Assembly: GCA_027489965.1 (NCBI GenBank)
Contig: JAIXZA010000159.1
Location: forward strand, 88,308 to 152,307
Length of the DNA: 64,000 nucleotides
From: Verrucomicrobiaceae bacterium
GTDB taxonomy: Bacteria; Verrucomicrobiota; Verrucomicrobiia; Verrucomicrobiales; Verrucomicrobiaceae
Direction: 5' to 3'
Every line of letters starts with the position of its first letter. Within the stretch, counting starts at the first letter, position 1. Positions 46,092 to 55,163 of the stretch are shown piece after piece. The notes under the pieces were generated by a model, which did no database searches, was not told the DNA's origin, and was given only the letters and a program-made list of their open reading frames with translations. A program made the translations under genes and the position numbers.

Positions 46092-47198
46092 ATGAGTCGC
46101 TCTTACAATCTCGCAGTCCTACCCGGTGATGGCATCGGCCCAGAAGTCATGGCTGAGGCCATTAAAGTCCTTGATGTCGTCGCCAGCCGATCAGGCCTTT
46201 CGTTCTCCTACAATCACCAACTCGTCGGAGGTGCCGCCATTGATGCCGTGGGTAAAGCACTGCCAGCGGAGACCATAGCGGCATGCGAGGCGAGTGATGC
46301 GATCCTCTTTGGCAGTGTCGGTGGTCCTAAATGGGAAAAACTCCCGCCTAACGAGCAGCCAGAACGCGGTGCCCTGCTGCCTCTGCGCAAGCATTTCGGA
46401 CTCTTTGCCAATTTGCGCCCAGGTATTTGCCACCCAGCTCTGACCAGTTCCTCACCGATCCGAGCCGACCTGGTGGAAGGTGGCTTTGATGTCCTCTGTG
46501 TGCGTGAGCTCACCGGCGGCATGTATTTTGGCCAGCCAAAAAGCCGCACCTTATTACCAGATGGTGACATCGAGGTAATCGACACCATGGTTTATAAGAA
46601 GAGCGAGATCGTCCGTATCGCCCATGTCGCCTTCAAAGCCGCACAGCTGCGCCGCAAGCATGTCACCAGTGTGGATAAAGCCAATGTGCTAACCAACTCC
46701 GTACTTTGGCGTGAAACGATGATCGAAGTGGCCAAGGAGTATCCAGATGTCACGCTCGCTCATCTTTATGTCGATAACGCTGCCATGCAGCTGATCAAAG
46801 CGCCCAAAAGCTTTGACGTGTTGGTGACGGAAAACTTGTTTGGCGACATCCTGAGTGATGAGATGGCCATGATCTGCGGCAGTCTTGGCATGCTTTCGAG
46901 CGCCAGCCTTGGTAAACCTAAGGGAGACGGTCTCTATTTCGGCCTCTTTGAGCCCAGCGGAGGCACGGCCCCAGACATCGCAGGCATGGGCATCGCCAAC
47001 CCGGTCGCCCAGATCCTCTCCGTGGCTCTCTTGCTGCGTTTCTCACTGGGCATGGAAGCCGAAGCGGTTTCCATCGAAAACGCAGTGAAAAAAGTCATCG
47101 ATGCAGGCCTGCGCACGGGCGACATTTTCAGTGGCGCTCCAGGCACACGGAAAGTGAACACCGCAGAGATCGGCGCGGCCATCGTAGCTGCACTCTAA
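46092..47198 (+). CDS. leuB: 3-isopropylmalate dehydrogenase
   Basis: 368 residues, the usual size. The isocitrate/isopropylmalate dehydrogenase fold starts 'NLAVLPGDGIGPEVMAEAIKVLD'. The family-specific loop 'RPGICHPALTSSSPIRADLVEGGFDVLCVRELTGGMYFG' includes the substrate-recognition Leu and the Arg, Tyr and Lys of the site. The metal-binding/signature region is 'DVLVTENLFGDILSDEMAMI', followed by 'EPSGGTAPDIAGMGIANPVAQILS'. It oxidatively decarboxylates 3-isopropylmalate in leucine synthesis. No other leu genes are nearby, and I saw no T-box or leader peptide upstream (45908-46091), so control must come from elsewhere. A terminator-like hairpin follows at 47225. Confidence 0.95.
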   Translation: MSRSYNLAVLPGDGIGPEVMAEAIKVLDVVASRSGLSFSYNHQLVGGAAIDAVGKALPAETIAACEASDAILFGSVGGPKWEKLPPNEQPERGALLPLRKHFGLFANLRPGICHPALTSSSPIRADLVEGGFDVLCVRELTGGMYFGQPKSRTLLPDGDIEVIDTMVYKKSEIVRIAHVAFKAAQLRRKHVTSVDKANVLTNSVLWRETMIEVAKEYPDVTLAHLYVDNAAMQLIKAPKSFDVLVTENLFGDILSDEMAMICGSLGMLSSASLGKPKGDGLYFGLFEPSGGTAPDIAGMGIANPVAQILSVALLLRFSLGMEAEAVSIENAVKKVIDAGLRTGDIFSGAPGTRKVNTAEIGAAIVAAL

Positions 47199-47224
47199 AG
47201 GCTTTGCCGCTAACATCCCATCCA

Positions 47225-47254
47225 ATCGGCGGCCGTCCATGATTGGCCGCCGAT
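47225..47254 (+). terminator. Terminator-like hairpin after leuB
   Basis: Perfect 10-bp GC-rich arms (ATCGGCGGCC/GGCCGCCGAT) with a 10-base loop, 27 bp behind the leuB stop. Only a short T-rich stretch (ATCTTTG) follows, so termination may be imperfect. Confidence 0.65.
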
Positions 47255-47322
47255 ATCTTTGTGCATCGTGCTTGCCAAGCGCTTGGATAGGCGCGAAAAA
47301 GGGCTAGTTACCCCTATTGCTC

Positions 47323-48708
47323 ATGTCTGAATTGCACTCGTCTGCCTTCCCCTCTGCCGAAGAGCTGGGGAATAGTCTGCTTCAATACGACATTCTGGAG
47401 CAGATCCAGGTCGAAAATGAAAGTGCCATTTATCGCGCACGGCAGCCGGCCCTAGACCGCCAGGTCATGATTCGGGTGCTTGCGGAGCCTCCTGTAGAAG
47501 CAGCCACCCGCCTCATGGAGCGCCTCAGATCCAGAGCACGTTTGGTTCATCCGCGAATTGTTGCGGTGTACGATTTTGGCCGCACGCATTCAGGCCATTT
47601 GTATCTGATCACCGAGCATGTGGACGGACGCCTCCTGTGTGACCTCATCCGCGAGCGTCAGATTACCCCAAAGCTAGCCTACACCTTAGCGCTCCAGCTT
47701 TGTGATGCGTTAAGCTTAATCCATGAAAACAACACCCTTCATGGAGCGCTGAACACGCGCACTCTTCTTGTCGATCGTGAGTGGCAGATCAAGCTCACGG
47801 GTATCGGCATGGCTGAGAATGAAACAGGCGAGCTTTCCTGGCTGCATGAAGCCCAATCATCTGTGGATAATGATCTCTATGCGCTAGGTGCGGTGCTTCA
47901 TGAAATGTTTGGCAAGGAACCACTGCCATCGGATGGTCGAATATCACGGAATCTGCCACCCACTTTTGCAGCAGTCATCCGCCGCTGTGTGCACGCTGAA
48001 ATGGCACGTCGCTTTACCAGTGGAACCGAAGTTAAAGAGGCACTAATCAGCGCCTTACGTTCTGAAAAACAGAAGGGCGTTCAAGCAGAGGTTGCCGCGC
48101 CACCGGTCATTCCGACTATATCACCTGCACCAGTCGCCAAAGTTCAAGAACAGCCTTCGCCAGGCTCAAGCGCGCCCCCGCGCTATGCTCCAGGTTGTCC
48201 ACCAGCGCCTGTTCAGCGTGCCCAGCCAAGCTTTGCTAAAAAGTTAGACGACTTCCTTTGGTCCTGCCTGCGCGCTAGCTTACATCTCATGATTTTTGGC
48301 GTGGCGGCAGGCATCCTCTTTGTTTCATACCTGCTCAAAGATAAAATCATCATCGGTGATCGAGAGACGGAGACTGAAGAACCCGCTATTCCAGCAGAGG
48401 TCTTAGGCAAGCTGCCCGATGCCCCCATGCTGCCTGAAAGAACCAGCACGCCGATGTCAAAGCCCATTGATCTGCCTTTAGCCGACCCTTTTGCAAAGCT
48501 CAACGCTGACTACCAGACTGCGGTGCAGAACGAGGCCAGTGCAGCTTTGGAAAAAGTCCGACTCGATGATCTACCCTTCATCCAAAAAGAACTGCAACGC
48601 ATTCAAAGTGGCGAGCCCCTACCAACGACAGACGAAGCGGTTTTACCAGCCTCATTAAAACGCCTGAGGGACGACTATCGCCGTCAACGCGCCGCGATTG
48701 AAAAGTAA
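47323..48708 (+). CDS. Membrane-anchored Ser/Thr kinase-like protein, predicted pseudokinase
   Basis: 461 residues from the ATG at 47323; the frame allows a TTG two codons upstream. Residues 20-255 follow the protein-kinase fold ('YDILEQIQVENESAIYRARQ', 'HPRIVAVYDFG', 'HLYLITEHVDGRLLCDLI', 'LHGALNTRTLL', 'SSVDNDLYALGAVLHEMF'). The catalytic residues are gone: the Gly-loop lacks its glycines, the VAIK Lys is Arg51, HRD is HGA at 140-142, and DFG reads GIG at 160-162. A Pro-rich linker precedes one membrane helix ('HLMIFGVAAGILFVSYLL', about 325-345) and a C-terminal helical region of about 120 residues. The PQQ-propeller gene follows 22 bp later. The role is unknown; a scaffold is plausible. 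Confidence 0.82.
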   Translation: MSELHSSAFPSAEELGNSLLQYDILEQIQVENESAIYRARQPALDRQVMIRVLAEPPVEAATRLMERLRSRARLVHPRIVAVYDFGRTHSGHLYLITEHVDGRLLCDLIRERQITPKLAYTLALQLCDALSLIHENNTLHGALNTRTLLVDREWQIKLTGIGMAENETGELSWLHEAQSSVDNDLYALGAVLHEMFGKEPLPSDGRISRNLPPTFAAVIRRCVHAEMARRFTSGTEVKEALISALRSEKQKGVQAEVAAPPVIPTISPAPVAKVQEQPSPGSSAPPRYAPGCPPAPVQRAQPSFAKKLDDFLWSCLRASLHLMIFGVAAGILFVSYLLKDKIIIGDRETETEEPAIPAEVLGKLPDAPMLPERTSTPMSKPIDLPLADPFAKLNADYQTAVQNEASAALEKVRLDDLPFIQKELQRIQSGEPLPTTDEAVLPASLKRLRDDYRRQRAAIEK

Positions 48709-48730
48709 AGACACAAGAATCATCACGACC

Positions 48731-50029
48731 ATGAAGTTCTTATATTTCACACTCCTCTTCGCCGTCACTCAGATCTCCCGAGCCCAGGACTGGCCTGAAT
48801 GGCGCGGCATCGGTGCGCAGGGAATCAGCACAGCCAAAGGACTACCTGAAACCTGGAGTGAAACCAGCAACGTCCGCTGGAAAAAAGAACTCCCAGGTCG
48901 TGGACACTCCACCCCAATCGTCGCCGGAGATCATCTGTGGCTCACCACCGCCATCGAAAAAGCTGCCAGTGCAGATCAGGCTAAAACCAAACTTGCCAGC
49001 AACACGGGTGACCAACCACTAACCGTGCTAGACTCTGTCAGTCTGCGGGCACTCTGTGTGGACAAGCTCAGTGGCACAATCCTGCACGACATCGAAGTGC
49101 TGAATGTCAAAGACCCTCAATGGGCACATACCCTGAACAGCTATGCCTCGCCCAGCCCCATCTTTGCAGCAGGCCGACTCTACGCGCATTTTGGCAGCTT
49201 TGGTACTATCTGCATGGACACAACAAATCAGGCCATTTTGTGGAAAAATGAGGAGCTGCACATTATGCATGAAAACGGTCCCGGCTCCACGCCTATCCTG
49301 CATGGCAAACACCTCATCGTCCACTTTGATGGCAGCGATCAGCAGTTCATCGCCGCCTTTGATATCGATACAGGAAAGGTCGCCTGGAAGACAGCCCGCA
49401 GCGGAATCATGGACCCACGTCCGCAACAGCGAAAAGCCTATGGCACGCCACTCATCGTCGCCATCAATGGGCAGCCAGTCGTTGTCAGTCCTGCCGCAGA
49501 TTGGGTTTACGGCTACGATTCAGAGACAGGCAAAGAACTCTGGAAATTAGCCTATGAGGGCCTCGGCTTCTCCATGAGCGTCTGCCCAGTAGCAGATACT
49601 GAACGTATCTACATCAGCACGAGCTTTGGGAAGTCACAAGTCATCGCCCTAAACTATGCAGGAGTAAAATCACCTGAGATCGCTTGGCGAAACAACAAGA
49701 ACGCCCCCAAGATGTGCTCACCTGTTCTAACCAACAATTTGCTTTTTTATATCGACGACGGAGGCATCGTCAGCTGCATTGATCCCAAAACAGGAGAGGC
49801 TCACTATCGCGAGCGACTCGGAGGAAAGTTCAGTGCCTCGCCCATCGTCGCAGAGGGAAAAATCTACTTTGCCAGTCGTGAAGGAGTCGTCACCGTCATC
49901 GCCGCTGAAAAGACTTTCAAAATCCTTTCCCAAAATACCCTGGATGGAGCTCTCATGGCTAGTCCCGTAGCCGTCGATCACACCCTTTATTTGAGGACTG
50001 ATAAAGCGCTCTATCGGATTGAAAAGTAA
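48731..50029 (+). CDS. Secreted PQQ-binding-like beta-propeller protein
   Basis: 432 residues from the ATG at 48731, which begins the signal peptide MKFLYFTLLFAVTQISRAQ; a second frame start at 48698 overlaps the upstream gene. 'QDWPEWRGIGAQGISTAKGLPETWSETSNVRWKKELPG' is the standard opening of PVC outer-membrane-assembly-like propellers. Repeats with 'A-x-D-x-x-T-G-K-x-x-W' cores follow ('FDIDTGKVAWKT', 'YDSETGKELWKL', 'IDPKTGEAHYRE', 'YFASREGVVTVIAA'), consistent with an eight-bladed propeller. BamB-like proteins and quinoprotein dehydrogenases share this fold, but residues for PQQ catalysis are not evident. It is 22 bp behind the pseudokinase on the same strand. Confidence 0.88.
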   Translation: MKFLYFTLLFAVTQISRAQDWPEWRGIGAQGISTAKGLPETWSETSNVRWKKELPGRGHSTPIVAGDHLWLTTAIEKAASADQAKTKLASNTGDQPLTVLDSVSLRALCVDKLSGTILHDIEVLNVKDPQWAHTLNSYASPSPIFAAGRLYAHFGSFGTICMDTTNQAILWKNEELHIMHENGPGSTPILHGKHLIVHFDGSDQQFIAAFDIDTGKVAWKTARSGIMDPRPQQRKAYGTPLIVAINGQPVVVSPAADWVYGYDSETGKELWKLAYEGLGFSMSVCPVADTERIYISTSFGKSQVIALNYAGVKSPEIAWRNNKNAPKMCSPVLTNNLLFYIDDGGIVSCIDPKTGEAHYRERLGGKFSASPIVAEGKIYFASREGVVTVIAAEKTFKILSQNTLDGALMASPVAVDHTLYLRTDKALYRIEK

Positions 50030-50053
50030 CCCATCTGCGCCACCTCACCGACC

Positions 50054-50859
50054 GTGACTCCAGCTTGCAAAAAATTACTCTTTGATCTCCTCTCTACACC
50101 AAGCCCGACTGGCTTTGAATTCAGTGGAGCGTAAGTGGATGGATTACACACGCCAATTCTCTGACCGAGTCGAAAGTGATTCCTACGGTACGGCCTGGGC
50201 CACCCAAGAAGGCGCCAGCAAAAAGCCCAAACATCTCATGTTTGAAGCTCATGCAGATGAGATTGGCTTCATGGTAAAGTACATTTCCAAAGACGGATTT
50301 CTCAGCGTCGATCGGGTCGGTGGCGGTGATGCCAAGACAGCGCGCGGACGCAGTGTGGATATCCTCGGTGACAAAGGCTCCGTGCGCGGCATCATCGGGA
50401 ACAGCGACATTCACATCCGCGAAGATCGTGAAAATGGAAAGGCCCCAAAGGTGCATGAGCTCTGGATCGACATCGGAGCCACCAGTGACAAAGAAGTTGC
50501 TAAGGCTGGCGTCCGCATTGGGCATCCGGCCGTTTATTCCGACACCGTCGAAGAATTCGGGCCACATCGTTTGTTTGGCCGCGCCTTGGACAATCGAGTC
50601 GGCGGCTTCATCATTCCGAAGTCATGGCAGGACTTAGCAAAGGCAAGAAACGCCTCCCTCCCACCCTCATCGCTGTAAATGCGGTGAAGGAAGAGATCGG
50701 TGGCCATGGAGCCAAATGGCTACTCACCGCCTGATGCCAGTTGCAGCAATTCTCCTGGATGTCACTCATGCCACCAATAGACCGACAGTGAATATGAAAC
50801 GCTATGGTGAAGTGACACTTGGTGGAGGTCCCAGTCATGAATTCAAAGTGCGACTCTAG
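50054..50859 (+). pseudogene. Decayed M42-family aminopeptidase
   Basis: Homology to M42/FrvX-type cobalt-activated aminopeptidases is spread over three reading frames. 'CKKLLFDLLSTPSPTGFEFSG' (frame of 50054) ends near 50131. 'MDYTRQFSDRVESDSYG' with 'EAHADEIGFMVKYIS' and 'RALDNRVGGFII' follows, shifted by one base. Near 50645 the frame shifts again to 'KKRLPPTLIAVNAVKEEIGG', carrying the catalytic EE. A base missing near 50716 then moves it to 'MATHRLMPVAAILLDVTHAT'. After that the remaining protein is short and ends at 50859, missing roughly the last 80-100 residues of the family. Three frame changes plus the truncation point to a pseudogene rather than a single sequencing error. It sits between the PQQ protein gene and a kinase gene on the other strand. 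Confidence 0.88.
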
Positions 50860-50864
50860 CATTT

Positions 50865-52259
50865 TTAGACGCCCTGCGGTAGTCTGATCCAAAAACTGGC
50901 ACCGCCGCCCTCACGATTGTTCACGCCCACCGTTCCACCATGTGCTGTTGCAATAGCCCGCACAAGACTGAGTCCCAGACCAATGCCTGGATGCCTTGAA
51001 TTAGCAGCACTACCACGATTGTAACGCTCCCAGATCATGTGCACCTCCTCAGGGTGAACCCCAGGGCCGCTGTCATCCACACAAATCACAGCACCCGTGC
51101 CTTCACCATGCCAATGCACGATGATGGCACCTCCTTTTGGTGTGTAAGCCAGCGCATTATCCAAAATATTGGCCACCGCTTGGGTCAGCAATTCACGATC
51201 CACGTTGAGCATCAGATCCAGACCCGGGACAACACTCAGTTTTAATCCTCGGTCTTCAGCCGCTGGAGTAAAAAGGTCCACCAACTTTTCCAAAAGATCA
51301 CTCACCGGCGTCGCCTGCCGATGCAGCCGCAGCGCTCCATGATCACCACCTCGAATCGTTAGAATGGACTGCACCAACTGCGCAGCACGATCAATCTCTT
51401 CCAAACTACGTGCAGCTGCATCTTCAGCCAAAGGGCTGTCAGTGTGATTGTGCAAAGCCTCTAAGTTTCCGCGAATACGAGCCAGAGGTGTGCGTAGTTC
51501 ATGGGCCAGTTGATCATTCGTGGACTGAAGCTCACGCGTCAGACTTAGGATTTGATCCAAACCTGCATTGATCACCGAAGCCAAGGTCTTTAACTCAGGA
51601 ATTGCCGTTGGCGCGATGAGGCGCACCACTCCTTCTGGCAAATGCAGGCGTTTGGCACTGGCGGTAAACGCTTTGATCGGATTGATCACGTCATAGGAAT
51701 ACCAAAGCACTGGCAGCATAGCCACCAATCCAGCCATGATACCGGCTAACCATAAATGATTCTGAATATTGCTAAGGTAACGCTCCGCTTCGACACTGGA
51801 ACGACCAAACCAAAGGATGTTCCCATCGTGCAATCGAATGGCTCCAAGAGTGAAATGGTAAGGCGCTTCATTTAGCGTCACTTCAGACTGGTGCGTATCT
51901 CCCCGTTTGTGCAACTCTACAGGTGACTTTTGCGGCCATGGATAATGTTGCATCGCTTCTGGAATCAACTCATACAGGATCGTACTATTGCCATCCAAGA
52001 TCCGCATCCCGTTGCTTTCGGCATGTTGACCGGCGGGGAAAACATCCTGCACGCCATCTACCCCGGAGTGCGTATAAATGGCCGCATACTCCACCAAATC
52101 GTCCAAGATGATGGCCTGATCTGCCCGCCGCAGATCCTGATTCACCGCAGCTCGCACAAAAAAGATCGTCAAAGCGATACTGCTTCCAACAATCAGCCCC
52201 ATGAGCAGCGACAAGCGCCACTGAGACGGCATTTTTTCAGGCCAGAGATTTAAAAACAT
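50865..52259 (-). CDS. Membrane sensor histidine kinase
   Basis: 464 residues from the ATG at 52259, preceded by a purine-rich RBS (GAGGGAAGG); an in-frame ATG at 52310 would give 481 residues but lies deeper in the regulator gene. TM1 (RLSLLMGLIVGSSIALTIFFV), a periplasmic sensor with a conserved 'GDTHQSEVTLNEAPYHFTLG' part, TM2 (LWLAGIMAGLVAMLPVLWY) and a HAMP-like segment precede HisKA with the phosphoacceptor His in 'AHELRTPLARIRGN'. HATPase_c shows 'ILDNALAYTPKGG', 'DDSGPGV' and 'PGIGLGLSLV'. It overlaps the 3' end of the upstream regulator (52237-52911) by 23 bp, so the pair is coupled. Confidence 0.92.
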   Translation of the reverse strand: MFLNLWPEKMPSQWRLSLLMGLIVGSSIALTIFFVRAAVNQDLRRADQAIILDDLVEYAAIYTHSGVDGVQDVFPAGQHAESNGMRILDGNSTILYELIPEAMQHYPWPQKSPVELHKRGDTHQSEVTLNEAPYHFTLGAIRLHDGNILWFGRSSVEAERYLSNIQNHLWLAGIMAGLVAMLPVLWYSYDVINPIKAFTASAKRLHLPEGVVRLIAPTAIPELKTLASVINAGLDQILSLTRELQSTNDQLAHELRTPLARIRGNLEALHNHTDSPLAEDAAARSLEEIDRAAQLVQSILTIRGGDHGALRLHRQATPVSDLLEKLVDLFTPAAEDRGLKLSVVPGLDLMLNVDRELLTQAVANILDNALAYTPKGGAIIVHWHGEGTGAVICVDDSGPGVHPEEVHMIWERYNRGSAANSRHPGIGLGLSLVRAIATAHGGTVGVNNREGGGASFWIRLPQGV

Positions 52260-52911
52260 AGCCCTTCCCTCGGATGGTTTCGATATGGATATCGCAGCCT
52301 GGAATTTCAAGCTTCCGGCGCAATCGGCAGATCATCGCATCCACCACATTCGTGCCGGGATCAAAGCGGATGTCCCAGACCTGCTCCAAAAGGAACTGCT
52401 TCGGCATGATCCGGCCCTCATGATTCATCAGCACCTCAAGAAGCGTCCACTCACGAGGTTGCAGCTCGACCGTATCCGTGTCACTGCTGATGCGGCGCTT
52501 CACTGGATCGAGCCGGCAATGACCGATCTTCCTTTGCGTGGGTTGAGCATGCGTCGCACGCCGATGCAGTGCATCCAGGCGCGCTAGAAGCTCTTCGGCA
52601 GCGAATGGCTTCGTCAAATAGTCGTCGCCACCTGCCGCTAAGCCACGCACTCGGTCAGCAACACTGGCGCGGGCCGTCAAGAAAAGCACAGGCATCATGA
52701 GCCCCTCGGCACGCAGATGCTCCACCAGAGAAAAGCCATCCATATCTGGCAGGCCCACATCCAAGATCGCCGCATCACACTCATGATCCTTGAGCCATTT
52801 AATGGCCGATTTCCCTCTCTCCTCCCATTGCAAGTCATGCCCCGCATCCGCCATCCACCCGACCATCTGGCGGCCAAGTTCAGGATCATCTTCAACGAGA
52901 AGGAGGTTCAT
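52237..52911 (-). CDS. OmpR/PhoB-family response regulator
   Basis: 224 residues. The receiver domain has 'EDD' at 7-9, phosphoacceptor Asp51 ('AAILDVGLPD') and the conserved Lys in 'GDDYLTKPFAAEELL'. The winged-helix DNA-binding domain (about 130-224) ends 'RLRRKLEIPGCDIHIETIRGKGYVF'. It is the first gene of the pair; the kinase gene begins inside its 3' end. The regulon is unknown. The 96-bp gap to accC is behind this gene, not in front of it, and the opposite strand holds the decayed peptidase. Confidence 0.94.
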   Translation of the reverse strand: MNLLLVEDDPELGRQMVGWMADAGHDLQWEERGKSAIKWLKDHECDAAILDVGLPDMDGFSLVEHLRAEGLMMPVLFLTARASVADRVRGLAAGGDDYLTKPFAAEELLARLDALHRRATHAQPTQRKIGHCRLDPVKRRISSDTDTVELQPREWTLLEVLMNHEGRIMPKQFLLEQVWDIRFDPGTNVVDAMICRLRRKLEIPGCDIHIETIRGKGYVFKSLA

Positions 52912-53007
52912 AACATGTCACTCTAACGCAAACGGATGAGTTTAGTGAACATAAAACGTACTCGTTCCAAGCATAGAGGAACGTGCTTTAAGCGGGAAAA
53001 CGAATCT

Positions 53008-54369
53008 CTAAGCCTTCACGCCCTCTTGGCGGAGGAAGTTTTCCACCCAGGTGATGTCATAGTTGCCGTTTTGGAAGTCGCCAGTGGTGAGGATTTTGCT
53101 TTGAAGAGGGATGGTGGTCTTGATGCCTTCGACCACAAACTCGCCAAGGGCACGTCGCATACGACTGATGGCGATTTCACGTGTGGCTCCTGTGACGATG
53201 AGTTTGGCGATCATCGAGTCATAGTAAGGCGGGACTTCGTAGCCTGAATAGACATGGCTATCCACGCGGACACCGCGTCCACCGGAGGTGTACCAGAGAT
53301 TGATCTTCCCTGGGCTGGGGGCGAAATTACGGGCGGGGTCTTCGGCGTTGATTCGGCACTCGATGCTATGTCCGCGGGCTTGGGCCTTCAAGACGTGCTC
53401 ACTGAGAGGCAGGCCGGCAGCGATGCGGATCTGCTCTTTGATGAGGTCACAGCCGTAAACTTCTTCAGTGATCGGATGCTCCACTTGGATACGGGTGTTC
53501 ATCTCCATGAAGTAGAAATCCTTGCGGTTATTATCGACAAGGAACTCAATGGTGCCGCAGTTCTCATAACCGATTTCTTTGCAAAGGGCCACAGCTGCAT
53601 CACCCATTTTCTTGCGCAGTTCAGGGCTCATTTTCGGGCTAGGGCACTCTTCGATGATCTTCTGATTACGACGCTGCATGGAGCAGTCGCGCTCGCCAAG
53701 ATGGACGACATTGCCAAGACTATCTGCCACGAGTTGAAACTCGATATGATGCGGCTTATCGACGAGTTTTTCCATGTACATGGAGCCGTCACCAAAGCAT
53801 TTTAGAGCTTCCATGGAAGCAGCTTGGAAACTGGAGATAAGGGTGGCCTCATTGAGTACAGGCCTCATGCCACGACCACCACCACCTGCGGTGGCCTTGA
53901 TGATGACTGGGTAGCCAATTTTGCGTGCCCAGTGAAGAGCCTCTTCTTCTGTATGGATGATGCCGTCTGATCCTGGTGTGATCGGTACGCCAGCAGCTAG
54001 GGCTGTGGCGCGGGCTGAGTTCTTGTCACCCATGCGGGCGATCACTGCTGAGCTTGGGCCAATGAACTTGATTTTGCACTGCTCGCACACATCTGCGAAC
54101 TCAGCTTTTTCAGAGAGGAACCCATAGCCAGGATGAATGGCGTCCACGTTAGCAATCTCAGCGGCGCTGATGATGCGGCTGATCTTCAGATAGCTCTCAC
54201 TACTTGGCCCAGGTCCAATGCAGATAGCCTCGTCGGCGAGGTGAACGTGCATGGAGTCCACATCAGCCTCAGAATAAACGGCGACTGTTTTGACATCGAG
54301 TTCTTTGCAGGCTCGGATGATGCGGACGGCGATTTCACCACGATTAGCGACGAGGATTTTTTTAAACAT
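53008..54369 (-). CDS. accC: Acetyl-CoA carboxylase, biotin carboxylase subunit
   Basis: 453 residues from the ATG at 54369 (MFKKILVANRGEIAVRIIRA). The frame is open 34 codons upstream but has no family match there. The carbamoyl-phosphate/ATP-grasp signatures are complete: 'IHPGYGFLSEKAEF', glycine-rich loop 'GGGGRGM', 'QLVADSLGNVVHLGERDCSMQRRNQKIIEE', and the C-terminal 'EMNTRIQVEHPITEEV'. It carboxylates biotin on BCCP using ATP and bicarbonate, the first half of malonyl-CoA formation. It is 115 bp downstream of accB on the same strand, the usual accB-accC order. Confidence 0.96.
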   Translation of the reverse strand: MFKKILVANRGEIAVRIIRACKELDVKTVAVYSEADVDSMHVHLADEAICIGPGPSSESYLKISRIISAAEIANVDAIHPGYGFLSEKAEFADVCEQCKIKFIGPSSAVIARMGDKNSARATALAAGVPITPGSDGIIHTEEEALHWARKIGYPVIIKATAGGGGRGMRPVLNEATLISSFQAASMEALKCFGDGSMYMEKLVDKPHHIEFQLVADSLGNVVHLGERDCSMQRRNQKIIEECPSPKMSPELRKKMGDAAVALCKEIGYENCGTIEFLVDNNRKDFYFMEMNTRIQVEHPITEEVYGCDLIKEQIRIAAGLPLSEHVLKAQARGHSIECRINAEDPARNFAPSPGKINLWYTSGGRGVRVDSHVYSGYEVPPYYDSMIAKLIVTGATREIAISRMRRALGEFVVEGIKTTIPLQSKILTTGDFQNGNYDITWVENFLRQEGVKA

Positions 54370-54484
54370 GGAACGAGAGCGAGAGGACTGAAAGCTGAGT
54401 GAATGAGGAGAGGATATGCTGACTAAAACTGGACGAATGGGAGAACCTGAAAAGCTTCGGGCTCTCCACACTCAAGGGTCAGTA

Positions 54485-55018
54485 CTAAGCCTTGAGCTCG
54501 AAGAGAGGCTGGCCGTATTGAACGGGCTTACCATCTTCGACAAGCACACGGGCAATGGTGCCACGTAATTCGGCCTTGATCTCATTCATGACCTTCATGG
54601 CCTCAATGATGCAAACATTGCTATTTTCGTCCACCGAGTCACCGATACTGATGAATGGCTTATCAGTTGGGCTGGCGGCGCGATAGAAAGTACCCACCAT
54701 CGGACTGTTGATGGTTGGCCCCACTGGTTCAGCAGCAGCGGCAGCAGGGGCCGTTGAAGCTGCTGAGGCAGCACTGGCAGGAGCTGCGGCTGGTGCCGCA
54801 TACGAGATCTGAGCAGGTGCGCTGGAACCCATGGGGAGGTGCTTCAGCAATTCTTTAGCAGCCTGGAAGTCGGATCCGCGACGGAGTTCGACTTTAGAGC
54901 TGTCGGTTTCAAAATTAAAATACGTGAGGTCGTTCTCTGCCATCAGGGTAACGATTTGTTTGATCTGCTTTAGGTCCAAAGCGGTGGCCTCCTTTTCGTT
55001 AGTTTTGTTGTCTTCCAT
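54485..55018 (-). CDS. accB: Acetyl-CoA carboxylase biotin carboxyl carrier protein
   Basis: 177 residues. The C-terminal biotinyl domain holds the EAMKVMNEI signature, with the biotin-accepting Lys at residue 142, and 'INSPMVGTFYRAASPTDKPFISIGDSV' is the typical fold start. The N-terminal 60 residues contain the helical interaction part, and residues 70-100 are an Ala/Pro-rich flexible linker. It carries biotin between AccC and the carboxyltransferase. accC follows at 115 bp. The upstream 145 bp (55019-55163) is AT-rich with no sure promoter. The carboxyltransferase genes accA and accD are not in this window. Confidence 0.95.
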   Translation of the reverse strand: MEDNKTNEKEATALDLKQIKQIVTLMAENDLTYFNFETDSSKVELRRGSDFQAAKELLKHLPMGSSAPAQISYAAPAAAPASAASAASTAPAAAAAEPVGPTINSPMVGTFYRAASPTDKPFISIGDSVDENSNVCIIEAMKVMNEIKAELRGTIARVLVEDGKPVQYGQPLFELKA

Positions 55019-55163
55019 GCTGGGTCTGTGGGTGCATTTAGCACCTCCAGCCTAGCGGCTCTGCTTTGGCTGGCAAGGCCAAATACCAGCCCAAAAAGTG
55101 CTCAAATGAACAAAAAAACAGCAAAAGTTCGTTCAATTCAATCAAACAACCGTTCTTTTCAAT

